From contig CALSRG010000001.1 in assembly GCA_943788695.1 (NCBI GenBank), forward strand, positions 248,001-312,000: a DNA stretch of 64,000 nt, written 5' to 3'. The notes beneath the pieces are model-generated. The model was not told where the DNA came from, made no database searches, and worked only from the letters and a program-made list of their open reading frames with translations. How positions within the stretch are numbered: the stretch's first letter is position 1; the number at the start of each line of letters is the position of its first letter. A program made the position numbers and the translations under genes. This document shows positions 10,301 through 19,686 of the stretch, piece by piece. Source of the stretch: an uncultured Flavobacteriaceae bacterium (GTDB taxonomy: Bacteria; Bacteroidota; Bacteroidia; Flavobacteriales; Flavobacteriaceae).

Positions 10301-12625
10301 CTACCTTACAATAAGAAGTTTGAGTACTTTTGTGTCATAGTCATCTAAGTCGTTTAGCAAAATGAGGTAAACGCCCGAAGCCACCTTCTGGCCCCTAAGA
10401 TTTTTTCCGTCCCAAAACGCCGTACCTCCGTCAATTTCAAGACTAAACCCGCGAAATCTTTTGTTTCTATTACTTTCAGCCTCAGCCACCAAGTTACCTT
10501 CAATGTCAGTAATCTTAATATTAACACTTTCTGTTAATCCCGATATTTTAATTTTCTGAGATTCGGCATTAAAATTTGGTCGGACAGGATTTGGGTAAAC
10601 AAAGGCATTTTCCAGTTGATCAAGCGGCTGAGATCCGCCCGACTTAAAAGCTACTAAACCACGATCTGTTGCCAAGTATAAAAGGCCATTATTTTCATCT
10701 AATGAAATATCATTGATGTTATTCGACGGCAGTGGTGAATTATCTACCGTAAAATGGTATAAAGTTTCTTGACCGTCAGAAGTGACATAATAAACACCTG
10801 ATCCTATTGTTGCAATCCACTTGTTATTACCTCCGTCAACCTCAATGTCACTGATAAATTGTTCTTCGAGCAGTTCACGAGGTAATCCATCTTCAATAAA
10901 GATAATAGGTTGAGTAGACGGGTTTGAAACACCGAAAACGCCCAAGGTGTTATATAGCACACGGAGACCCAGTTGGGTTCCTACCCACAATACCCCTTGA
11001 CGATCCATAGCAAGTGCCGTTACATAATCATTTGGTAATTCCGAAGATTCACCATTAATTTTAATCAGTGAACCGCCATTGCTTTCATTAAAGGCAATGA
11101 TTCCCGAGCGATAACCTCCAATAAATTTAGTGCCATCGACACCAATAGCTAAATCACTAAATCCAAATTCATCCGTAATAGGATTATCAATTATTGATGA
11201 AAAATCAAAACTCTGCCACTGGTTACTGTTTGGATTATAAGATTTCAAGGGGCGTGAAATTCGAGAGGTTAAAGACCATAAGAGACCTTGTCGGTCAAAA
11301 GACATTGCGGACACCCTAATATCCTCGTTATCCCCCGATAATGGAATAGCCTCAAGACCGCTATTTTCAATAGAAAATCGCGATATGGGCTCAAAATCTA
11401 CAATTTCCAAAATCCCCTTACCATATGAACTAATAAAAGTTTTGTTATCATTATATGGATCGTTTGCGATTGTGTTCAAATTATAAGCACCAAAGACACT
11501 ATCAAAAGGGACTGTATTCCATAAGTTATTCCTATAATAACTGTAGCCAAAATTACGACGAGGGTCTGGATTAAAAGAAGATGAATAATCACCATAAGTG
11601 GCCCAGACAGCACCTTGATCTGCATCTATTGAAAACACATCATTGTCTTGTAAGCCATTTGGTAAAATGATAGTTTGATTGCCCGACCTAAAATCGATGA
11701 CACCTTGATTATTTGTTCCAATCAAAATGCCGTTATTCCATTCAATTGCTGTGAGGATATTATAATTGTCATCCACAATAAAGGTTTCTGATGGCATCAA
11801 ATTTTCACCGAACAATGTAGTGCGGTTTTGTTCGAATACTACAAGACTGTTATTCGTTGCACTGAGGCCAACAATATTGTTGGAAGTATTAAGTGCAAAT
11901 AATACGTTACCGTCTTGAATGTCATATAATGTATTTGATTCAGCTGCGAATAATCGATTAGCTGTTGCGACCACAGCCGAGAAATCACCATTTGCCATGG
12001 TATTCCAATTTTGAAAATCAACCAAATCTAAAGTAATATCAGCTTGTTTTAATCCGCTACCCATCAAACAGGCAGCATAAATATTATTCTCAAAAATTGT
12101 AGTCTGAACAACCGGGATTTGTGAGCCAAGAGGCCCTATATAGTAGGTGTCTCCAAATTCCATCTCGTAAAGATTAAATTGTGATATCCCATAATTGGTC
12201 GAAATATAAATAATCCCATCATATTCGATAAAATGGTTGATACGTTTGTTTAACGGCGGAATAGTTGGTTTATTGACAATATCATAAATTCGTTGTACCT
12301 CTGGAGTGTCATTAAAGGAGACAACCTCAAGAAGTCCGTTGTCATATCCGACCAAGAGCTGATTTGAAGTAGGGCTTTGATAAAAAGCTGAAATGGTGTT
12401 TCCAGACAGACCGTCTATCGATGTAATGGTTTTAGTGTTCCCTGTTGTTAAATCATATTCAAATAGAGCGTTTTCAGCTGCCGCATAGAAGGTATTTGAA
12501 TGGGATGAAAGACCTACGATTCTATGATAAGAAAAATGTCCTTCCCACTGGTTAACTTGACTGAGCAAAACCAATGGCGCATACAATATCGATATGACTA
12601 AAACCCTAAACCGCATGAGTCCCAT
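10301..12625 (-). CDS. porZ: PorZ-like type IX secretion system protein with beta-propellers and C-terminal sorting domain
   Basis: The protein has a signal peptide (MRFRVLVISILYAPLVLLSQ), two sets of propeller repeats of the two-component-regulator-propeller type (many GLLYLATDRGLVAFKSG-like blades), and a C-terminal domain beginning AFVYPNPVRPNF that matches a type A sorting signal. This order and length (about 774 residues) match PorZ, a member of the surface attachment complex with PorU, PorV and PorQ that processes type IX secretion cargo. The longest frame begins at a TTG at 12637; the ATG at 12625 or 12616 is preferred because the signal peptide follows at once. It heads the probable operon porZ-recO-receptor-recX. 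An unrelated propeller surface protein is the alternative. Confidence 0.82.
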   Translation of the reverse strand: MGLMRFRVLVISILYAPLVLLSQVNQWEGHFSYHRIVGLSSHSNTFYAAAENALFEYDLTTGNTKTITSIDGLSGNTISAFYQSPTSNQLLVGYDNGLLEVVSFNDTPEVQRIYDIVNKPTIPPLNKRINHFIEYDGIIYISTNYGISQFNLYEMEFGDTYYIGPLGSQIPVVQTTIFENNIYAACLMGSGLKQADITLDLVDFQNWNTMANGDFSAVVATANRLFAAESNTLYDIQDGNVLFALNTSNNIVGLSATNNSLVVFEQNRTTLFGENLMPSETFIVDDNYNILTAIEWNNGILIGTNNQGVIDFRSGNQTIILPNGLQDNDVFSIDADQGAVWATYGDYSSSFNPDPRRNFGYSYYRNNLWNTVPFDSVFGAYNLNTIANDPYNDNKTFISSYGKGILEIVDFEPISRFSIENSGLEAIPLSGDNEDIRVSAMSFDRQGLLWSLTSRISRPLKSYNPNSNQWQSFDFSSIIDNPITDEFGFSDLAIGVDGTKFIGGYRSGIIAFNESNGGSLIKINGESSELPNDYVTALAMDRQGVLWVGTQLGLRVLYNTLGVFGVSNPSTQPIIFIEDGLPRELLEEQFISDIEVDGGNNKWIATIGSGVYYVTSDGQETLYHFTVDNSPLPSNNINDISLDENNGLLYLATDRGLVAFKSGGSQPLDQLENAFVYPNPVRPNFNAESQKIKISGLTESVNIKITDIEGNLVAEAESNRNKRFRGFSLEIDGGTAFWDGKNLRGQKVASGVYLILLNDLDDYDTKVLKLLIVR

Positions 12626-12693
12626 AAAAGTATACAATACAAACGAAGGACGTACAGTTTTAATGTAAATAAGACAAAAAAAGTGATGTAAAA

Positions 12694-14067
<1,374 letters not shown>

Positions 14068-14076
14068 TTATCGGAA

Positions 14077-14084
14077 CAAATATA
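14077..14084 (-). promoter_or_regulatory. TAnnTTTG (-7) promoter element of gdhA
   Basis: Read on the minus strand this is TATATTTG, an exact consensus match about 40 bases before the gdhA ATG. Confidence 0.5.
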
Positions 14085-14167
14085 AACTATCTTCAATTAT
14101 GGCGGTAAAAATTATGTAATTTTCAATTCGGCGATGCGGAAATTTATAATACCATATTAGGCGTAAA

Positions 14168-15310
14168 TTATAATCTAAAAGCTTGATCCAAATCTGCCAA
14201 TAGATCTGAAACGTCTTCAATACCGACACTCAATCGAATGAGGGCATCAGTAACACCGACTTTTTCTCGTTCTTCTTTTGGAATGCTAGCATGAGTCATG
14301 CTCGCTGGATGCCCAGACAGCGACTCTACCCCGCCAAGTGATTCAGCAAGCGTAAAATATTTCAACTTTTTAACAATCTTAACTGCAGACTCTAGTGTGC
14401 CTTCAGCCGTAGTGAAAGACATCATGCCTCCAAAACCGGACATCTGTGCCTTGGCAATATGGTGATTTGGATGTGATGTCAATCCAGGGTAAAATACCTG
14501 AGCTACTTTTGGATGGTTGTGAAGATAATCAGCCACAGCAAATGCATTTTCACAATGACGTTGGACTCTAACATGGAGTGTTTTAATACCACGAAGAGCT
14601 AAAAAACAATCCTGAGGTCCTGCAATAGCACCACTTGCATTTTGAATGAAATAGAGTTTCTCAGCCAACGCTTCATTTTTAACAACCAGGGCCCCCATAA
14701 CAATATCACTGTGACCTCCAATATATTTGGTTGCTGAATGCATTACAATATCGGCGCCTAAATCAAGTGGTTGCTGAAGATAAGGCGTTGCAAAAGTATT
14801 GTCAACTGCCAGTAACACTTTGTATGATTTTGCAATAGCAGCCATCTTTTTGATGTCAATGATATTCAACATTGGATTGGTAGGAGTTTCAATCCATATT
14901 AATTTAGTGTTTTTATTAACCAATGGTTCGATTGAGGCAGCATCTTTCATTGATACAAAATGAAATTTAACCCCAAATCGCTCATATATTTTTGTAAATA
15001 ACCGATAAGATCCTCCATATAAATCGTTGGTGGCAATCACCTCATCTCCAGGATTAAGCAGTTTAATCACCGCATCAATGGCAGCTAATCCTGATCCAAA
15101 CGTAATGCCATGTGTGCCATTTTCAATACTTGCCAATGACTGCTCGAGGGCATGTCGCGTTGGGTTATGTGTTCTAGAATATTCAAACCCTTGATGCTGT
15201 CCAGGACTGGACTGCGCATAAGTCGAAGTTTGATAGATAGGTGGCATAACGGAGCCATAAGCTTTATCGGGCGATTGACCGCCGTGAATGGTTTTAGTGT
15301 TGAATTTCAC
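14168..15310 (-). CDS. Cystathionine gamma-synthase/gamma-lyase family PLP enzyme
   Basis: This is a 380-residue member of the Cys/Met-metabolism PLP enzyme family. It has the YSRTHNPTR substrate-loop motif at 44-52, FGSGLAAI near 71-78, the AVDNTFATPY segment with the PLP-binding Asp near 168-177, and the PLP lysine K195 in HSATKYIGGH. The family includes cystathionine gamma-synthase (MetB), gamma-lyase and O-acylhomoserine sulfhydrylases. Sequence reading alone cannot separate these, though the gene is usually annotated as cystathionine gamma-synthase in this group. It starts with GTG; no in-frame ATG lies just upstream. No SAM riboswitch was recognised in the 86 bases before it. Confidence 0.92.
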   Translation of the reverse strand: MKFNTKTIHGGQSPDKAYGSVMPPIYQTSTYAQSSPGQHQGFEYSRTHNPTRHALEQSLASIENGTHGITFGSGLAAIDAVIKLLNPGDEVIATNDLYGGSYRLFTKIYERFGVKFHFVSMKDAASIEPLVNKNTKLIWIETPTNPMLNIIDIKKMAAIAKSYKVLLAVDNTFATPYLQQPLDLGADIVMHSATKYIGGHSDIVMGALVVKNEALAEKLYFIQNASGAIAGPQDCFLALRGIKTLHVRVQRHCENAFAVADYLHNHPKVAQVFYPGLTSHPNHHIAKAQMSGFGGMMSFTTAEGTLESAVKIVKKLKYFTLAESLGGVESLSGHPASMTHASIPKEEREKVGVTDALIRLSVGIEDVSDLLADLDQAFRL

Positions 15311-15335
15311 GCTGGAAAAGAATTTAATGTTTAAA

Positions 15336-15343
15336 CAAATTTA
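15336..15343 (-). promoter_or_regulatory. TAnnTTTG (-7) promoter element of the cystathionine enzyme gene
   Basis: On the minus strand this reads TAAATTTG, an exact consensus match 26 bases before the GTG start. It is back to back with the promoter element of the ArsC-like gene. Confidence 0.5.
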
Positions 15344-15369
15344 GTTTTATTTTTTGGTCAGATGATCAT

Positions 15370-15377
15370 TATATTTG
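15370..15377 (+). promoter_or_regulatory. TAnnTTTG (-7) promoter element of the ArsC-like gene
   Basis: TATATTTG is an exact match, 19 bases before the ATG at 15397. Confidence 0.5.
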
Positions 15378-15396
15378 AATGAAATAAACAAAAAAT

Positions 15397-15753
15397 ATGC
15401 GTGCATTCTTTTACTTAAAAACATGTAATACCTGTATTCGAATTCAAAAAGAATTGAATCTTCCTGAAGGCATAGCGTTAAGGGAACTCAAATCAACACC
15501 CGTATCGAAACCTGAACTGGAAATCTTAAAGGAAATTTCTGGAACTTATGAGTCCTTGTTTAACCGTCGCTCTAAACTTTACACCAGTATGGGACTCAAG
15601 CACGAAGATTTAAAAGAAAAAGATTACGAGCATTATATTTTGGATCACTACTCCTTTCTCAAACGTCCTGTATTGATTTTAGATGATAACATTTTTATCG
15701 GTAATAGCAAAAAAGAAATTAAACGGGCGTTATTACATCTTAATAATCTATAA
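15397..15753 (+). CDS. ArsC/Spx-family thioredoxin-fold protein
   Basis: A small cytoplasmic protein of 118 residues. It begins with a beta strand followed by TCNTCIRIQKEL, so the active-site cysteine lies in a CxxC at residues 10-13. A helix, a SLFNRRSKLYTSMGL segment and the C-terminal LKRPVLILDDNIFIG follow. That is the ArsC/Spx/MgsR fold, and the usual annotation is arsenate reductase family protein. Spx members bind RNA polymerase, while ArsC members reduce arsenate. No arsenic-resistance genes are nearby, so arsenate reduction should not be assumed. Confidence 0.88.
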   Translation: MRAFFYLKTCNTCIRIQKELNLPEGIALRELKSTPVSKPELEILKEISGTYESLFNRRSKLYTSMGLKHEDLKEKDYEHYILDHYSFLKRPVLILDDNIFIGNSKKEIKRALLHLNNL

Positions 15754-15788
15754 ACCAATCCACTTCAAAAAGACCACTATGGAATTGC

Positions 15789-15796
15789 TATCTTTG
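15789..15796 (+). promoter_or_regulatory. TAnnTTTG (-7) promoter element of yicC-gmk-nadD
   Basis: TATCTTTG is an exact match 18 bases before the yicC ATG and probably drives the three-gene operon. Confidence 0.55.
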
Positions 15797-15814
15797 CATT
15801 GAAAATCAATATTT

Positions 15815-16672
15815 ATGATAGCATCAATGACAGGATTTGGAAAATCATCATGCACCATATCTGACAAGAATATTTCTATAGAGGTGAAGGCTCTAAATAG
15901 TAAAAATTTAGACCTTAATATACGCATGTCTTCGGCATACCGCGATCAAGAAATGTTGATGAGAAAACGTATTGGAGCCTATCTCAACCGGGGGAAAATT
16001 GATGTTTTTATTCATACCGAATATATTCAGAGCAGTTCTAAAGACGTTATCAACGTAGAGGTTGTCAAGGACTATATGGCTCAAATAAAGGATATCGCCG
16101 ACGGCGACCCCTTACATCACTTGCAAATTGCCATGAGGTTGCCAGACACCCTACAATCAAGAAAAACAGAATTGGATGAGCAAGAATTAGACGCTATTTG
16201 GCGCGCTCTTGAAGAGGCTCTTGTTGATCTAAACGACTACCGCAATAACGAAGGAGCTGTTTTGAAAAACGACTTCGAGTCGCGTATTGAAACCATCCGA
16301 ACTCAACTTGAGCTGATCAAAAAAATGGAACCTATTCGAATTAAAAAAATTAACGAGCGACTGAGAAAGACTATCGATGATTTAAAAATTCAAACCGATG
16401 AGAATAGATTTGAACATGAATTGATTTTTTATTTGGAAAAACTTGATATTACTGAGGAGGTTGTAAGGTTGACCAACCACCTCAATTACTTTATCGAAAC
16501 CATGAATCAAGCTGAATCAAATGGTAAGAAATTAGGATTTATCTCTCAAGAAATGGGACGTGAAATCAATACAATTGGATCGAAGGCCAATGATGCTGAC
16601 ATGCAGCAAGTGGTCGTTCAAATGAAGGATGAATTGGAAAAAATCAAAGAACAACTGCTTAATGTTTTATAA
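15815..16672 (+). CDS. yicC: YicC-family endoribonuclease
   Basis: The 285-residue protein begins MIASMTGFGKSS, the hallmark of YicC, and continues with EVKALNSKNLDLNIRM and a RGKIDVFI strand. The C-terminal DUF1732 region has RFEHELIFYLEKLDITEEVVRL and ends with GREINTIGSKANDADMQ. YicC proteins are conserved single-copy RNases implicated in RNA turnover. The stop and the gmk start overlap in TAATG, and nadD overlaps gmk in turn, which makes a yicC-gmk-nadD operon. Confidence 0.96.
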   Translation: MIASMTGFGKSSCTISDKNISIEVKALNSKNLDLNIRMSSAYRDQEMLMRKRIGAYLNRGKIDVFIHTEYIQSSSKDVINVEVVKDYMAQIKDIADGDPLHHLQIAMRLPDTLQSRKTELDEQELDAIWRALEEALVDLNDYRNNEGAVLKNDFESRIETIRTQLELIKKMEPIRIKKINERLRKTIDDLKIQTDENRFEHELIFYLEKLDITEEVVRLTNHLNYFIETMNQAESNGKKLGFISQEMGREINTIGSKANDADMQQVVVQMKDELEKIKEQLLNVL

Positions 16673-17250
16673 TGACTAATGGTAAACTTATTGTTTTTTC
16701 AGCACCTTCAGGCTCAGGCAAAACGACGATTGTCAAGCATTTGCTGACCCAAAATAACCTGCCCTTAGCCTTTTCTGTTTCTGCAACAACAAGAGCGCCT
16801 CGCCCGAACGAAACAGATGGAAAAGACTATTATTTTCTCTCAGTCGATGAGTTCAAATCCAAAATAGAAAACGATCATTTTTTAGAATGGGAAGAAGTCT
16901 ATCCCAACCAATTTTATGGTACTTTAAAAAGTGAATTAGAGCGTTTGTGGGCTGAGGGAAAAACAGTTCTTTTTGATATTGATGTGGCTGGTGGTCTCGC
17001 CATTAAAACACAATTCCCAAAAGAAACATTAGCCATTTTTGTACAACCGCCAACTTTTGAATTGCTCGTCCAAAGACTTTCAGATAGAAGTACCGAAGGT
17101 GAGCAGGCGTTAGCAAAGCGCATCGCAAAAGCTCCGAGAGAATTAGAACAAGCCGCTAATTTTGATGTAATACTTGTCAATGACACGCTAGATCTTGCAC
17201 TGCGTCAGGCGATTACTTTGGCAGACAATTTTATTAACCAGCAATCATGA
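16672..17250 (+). CDS. gmk: Guanylate kinase
   Basis: Guanylate kinase phosphorylates GMP (and dGMP) to GDP with ATP. The 192-residue protein has the P-loop APSGSGKT at 11-18, followed by the GMP-binding SVSATTRAPRPNETDGKDYYF and FLEWEEVYPNQFYGT segments and the VLFDIDVAGGLAI strand. Its ATG overlaps the yicC stop by one base and its own stop overlaps the nadD start in ATGA, so translation of the three is probably coupled. Length and motifs are all standard. Confidence 0.98.
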   Translation: MTNGKLIVFSAPSGSGKTTIVKHLLTQNNLPLAFSVSATTRAPRPNETDGKDYYFLSVDEFKSKIENDHFLEWEEVYPNQFYGTLKSELERLWAEGKTVLFDIDVAGGLAIKTQFPKETLAIFVQPPTFELLVQRLSDRSTEGEQALAKRIAKAPRELEQAANFDVILVNDTLDLALRQAITLADNFINQQS

Positions 17251-17828
17251 CCGTCGGACTGTTTTTTGGGTCTTTTAATCCTATTCATGTTGGACACATG
17301 ATAATCGCTAATCACATGGTTGAATATACCGACCTCGATGAGGTCTGGCTAGTGGTAAGCCCTCAAAATCCTTTTAAAAAGAAATCGAGTTTATTACATC
17401 AAAATCATCGGCTAGAATTGGTATTTCGTGCTACCGAAGATTATAGTCAATTGAAGCCTAGTGATATTGAATTTCAATTACCTCAACCAAGTTATACCAG
17501 TAATACCCTTGCCTATTTACATGAAAAATATCCACAGCATAAATTTTCATTAATTATGGGTTCCGATAATTTGACTACCATTCACAATTGGCATAATTCG
17601 GATCATCTGTTAAAAAACTTCAATTTTTACATTTATCCGCGATTGGATCACATAAGCTTGCCCGAAAGCTATAAGGAATCAAAAAACATCCAATTGGTGA
17701 AGGCTCCTATTATTGAAATTTCTGCATCTGAAATCCGCAAGGGAATTTCTGAGGGAAAATCCGTTCGGGCTTTACTGCCTGAAAAGGCATGGTTATATTT
17801 AGATGAAATGAATTTTTATAAGAGGTAG
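17247..17828 (+). CDS. nadD: Nicotinate-nucleotide adenylyltransferase
   Basis: NadD transfers AMP from ATP to nicotinate mononucleotide, a late step of NAD synthesis. The 193-residue protein has the nucleotidyltransferase motif GSFNPIHVGH at 8-17, PQNPFKKK at 39-46, IMGSDNL at 103-109 and ISASEIR at 158-164, which corresponds to the ISSTxIR nucleotide-binding motif. It overlaps gmk by four bases. Confidence 0.97.
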   Translation: MTVGLFFGSFNPIHVGHMIIANHMVEYTDLDEVWLVVSPQNPFKKKSSLLHQNHRLELVFRATEDYSQLKPSDIEFQLPQPSYTSNTLAYLHEKYPQHKFSLIMGSDNLTTIHNWHNSDHLLKNFNFYIYPRLDHISLPESYKESKNIQLVKAPIIEISASEIRKGISEGKSVRALLPEKAWLYLDEMNFYKR

Positions 17829-17854
17829 CTCTTCCTAACTTCCTGTTTTTTGCG

Positions 17855-17862
17855 TAACTTTG
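17855..17862 (+). promoter_or_regulatory. TAnnTTTG (-7) promoter element, possibly of ppk2
   Basis: TAACTTTG is an exact match, but it lies about 135 bases before the ppk2 ATG, which would give a long untranslated leader. AAGCCT at the start of that leader can pair with AGGCTT about 60 bases on. The link to ppk2 is tentative. Confidence 0.35.
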
Positions 17863-17996
17863 TGTTTCAGATCCCAAATCTGCAAAATACCGTGTAAGCC
17901 TCAGTTTCTCATACTTTTTTCAGTATTATATTGATTGGCACGCACAAAATATTGCGATTTAGGCTTTTTCAATATCAATATAAATGAGCCTCAATT

Positions 17997-18848
17997 ATGC
18001 TAACACAGGACGATTTTTTTAGAAATAAAACAGTCGAAGATTTTCTCAGGTCGGTCAAATCTAAAATAGAACCCGAGCGCTACCAACATATTATTGCTAC
18101 CAGACAATATGAAAAGGAACTGCTAAAGCTTCAAGCTGAATTGGTGGATTTACAGCAATGGGTTGCAAAAACCAAAAGACGTGTTTGTGTAATTTTTGAA
18201 GGTCGCGATGCCTCTGGAAAAGGAGGTGCTATCCGACGCTTTTCAGAACATCTTAATCCGCGCTCTATGAGAGTTGTTGCCCTCACTAAACCTACAGACA
18301 ATGAAAAAGGACAGTGGTATTTTAGACGCTACATCAAGGAGTTGTCTGAACCTGGTGAAATTGTGTTTTTTGACCGCAGTTGGTACAACCGAGCAGTAGT
18401 TGAACCTGTTATGGGATTTTGTAATGACATCCAATACAAACAGTTTATGGTTCAGGTACCCGAATTTGAACATATGCTTTATGAGGACGGTGTGGACATT
18501 ATCAAATTCTGGTTCTCAATATCAAAAGATGAGCAAGAACGTCGTTTTGAATCTCGGCTTCAGAACCCCCTAAAACAATGGAAATTTAGTGAAGTTGATA
18601 AAGAAGGTCAGAAATTATGGGATAAATACACCTATTATAAAGAACAAATGTTAGGTAAAACACACACTGCCTTTTGCCCTTGGGTGATTGTTCAATCAAA
18701 TACTAAAGAGGCAGCTCGATTGGAGAGTATTAGATATGTATTATCGAGATTTGATTACAAGGGTAAGGGATCCTCTGGGACGAATATCATGCCCGATCCT
18801 AATACTGTTCAACGTTACCATCGCATGGTAAAACAAATAGACTTATGA
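17997..18848 (+). CDS. ppk2: Polyphosphate kinase 2 family protein
   Basis: PPK2 enzymes transfer phosphate between polyphosphate and nucleotides. The 283-residue protein has a Walker A motif GRDASGKGG at 69-77, the lid region HLNPRSMRVVALTKPT near 85-100, a Walker B-type segment FFDRSWYNR at 124-132 followed by VVEPVMGFC, and a complete C-terminus with AFCPWVIVQSNTK. Whether it favours ADP, GDP or AMP cannot be told by eye. Its stop overlaps the start of a second, broken ppk2 (ATGA), so the two were once a tandem operon. Phosphate transport genes follow on the other strand. Confidence 0.94.
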   Translation: MLTQDDFFRNKTVEDFLRSVKSKIEPERYQHIIATRQYEKELLKLQAELVDLQQWVAKTKRRVCVIFEGRDASGKGGAIRRFSEHLNPRSMRVVALTKPTDNEKGQWYFRRYIKELSEPGEIVFFDRSWYNRAVVEPVMGFCNDIQYKQFMVQVPEFEHMLYEDGVDIIKFWFSISKDEQERRFESRLQNPLKQWKFSEVDKEGQKLWDKYTYYKEQMLGKTHTAFCPWVIVQSNTKEAARLESIRYVLSRFDYKGKGSSGTNIMPDPNTVQRYHRMVKQIDL

Positions 18849-19621
18849 TTAAATTATCAGAGAAAAACCTCAACGCACTCAATTCTAAAAAAGGGCTGAA
18901 AATGTTTTTAGACGAAAATTTAAAAGCTATAAAAGCACTTCGGACGATACAATATGAAAATCGACTAAAAAAACTACAACAGGAGCTTATTAAATTGCAG
19001 CAATGGGTATAGTCAATAACAACGAAAAGGTTGTGATCATTTTTGAAGGTCGTGATGCAGCAGGCAAAGGCGGTGATATCCGCCGCATGACAGAACATCT
19101 CAACCCCCGCGAATTCAGAGTAGTTGCTTTACCGAAACCGACGCAGGAAGAAGAGGGACAATGGTATTTTCAACGTTATGTAAACCAATTGCCTAAAAAA
19201 GGTAAAATGGTACTTTTCGACAGAAGTTGGTATAATAGAGCGATTGTTGAACCAGTTAACGGATTCTGTACTAAGGCTGAATATGAGATTTTCATGAATC
19301 AGGTTAATGAATTTGAACGTATGATCATAGAATCTGGCATTAGGTTGATTAAATTCTACTTTTCTATTTCAAAAAATGAGCAAGAAAGTCGCTTTGATGA
19401 CATCAAAAACAGTCCCCTCAAAAAATGGAAATACAGCAAGGTTGACCAGAAAGCGCTCAAACTTTGGGACAAGTATACAGAATACAAGGAAAAAATGTGA
19501 AACGACCAATAGTGCATTAGCACCTTGAGTAGTCATTGGCGCCAATCGAAAAATGAAAGCTCGAATTGAGGCCATAAAACATGTATTGTATGTTATACCG
19601 TATGAAAAATCTTCTAATTGA
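18845..19621 (+). pseudogene. Decayed second ppk2 (two frameshifts and a nonsense codon)
   Basis: The remains of a second PPK2 overlap the intact gene by four bases. Reading starts at the ATG at 18845 and gives an N-terminal helix ending LIKLQQWV, then stops at the TAG at 19010-19012. A different frame continues from about 19003 with FEGRDAAGKGGDIRR, the Walker A region and DRSWYNRAIVEPVNGFC, and ends at 19500. After a second frame change near 19498 the reading gives ETTNSALAP, a TGA at 19526-19528 where the family has Trp, and then VVIGANRK to a stop at 19619-19621. Aligned to the intact neighbour these pieces cover the whole protein. None of the three lesions lies in a homopolymer, so sequencing error is unlikely. 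The core fragment 19003-19500 could still be translated, but it lacks both ends. Confidence 0.88.
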
Positions 19622-19629
19622 CCGAAAGA

Positions 19630-19663
19630 GAAAGCCCTCTCTAACGCGTTAGAGAGGGCTTTC
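19630..19663. terminator. Bidirectional terminator between the ppk2 remnant and pit
   Basis: A perfect 15-bp inverted repeat, arms beginning GAAAGCCCTCTCTAA, encloses the loop CGCG. The A/T-rich arm ends suit transcription termination from both sides, which fits the convergent genes. Confidence 0.88.
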
Positions 19664-19686
19664 TTTCAAAATGAATACAAAAGTAT

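Noticed and set aside
15311-15396. SAM or other riboswitch before the cystathionine enzyme gene
   Set aside because: Only 86 bases shared by two divergent promoters; no conserved stem pattern could be seen.
19003-19500. A stand-alone short PPK2 protein
   Set aside because: The upstream and downstream pieces in other frames supply the missing ends and the frame ends in lesions, so it reads as a pseudogene fragment rather than a short enzyme.
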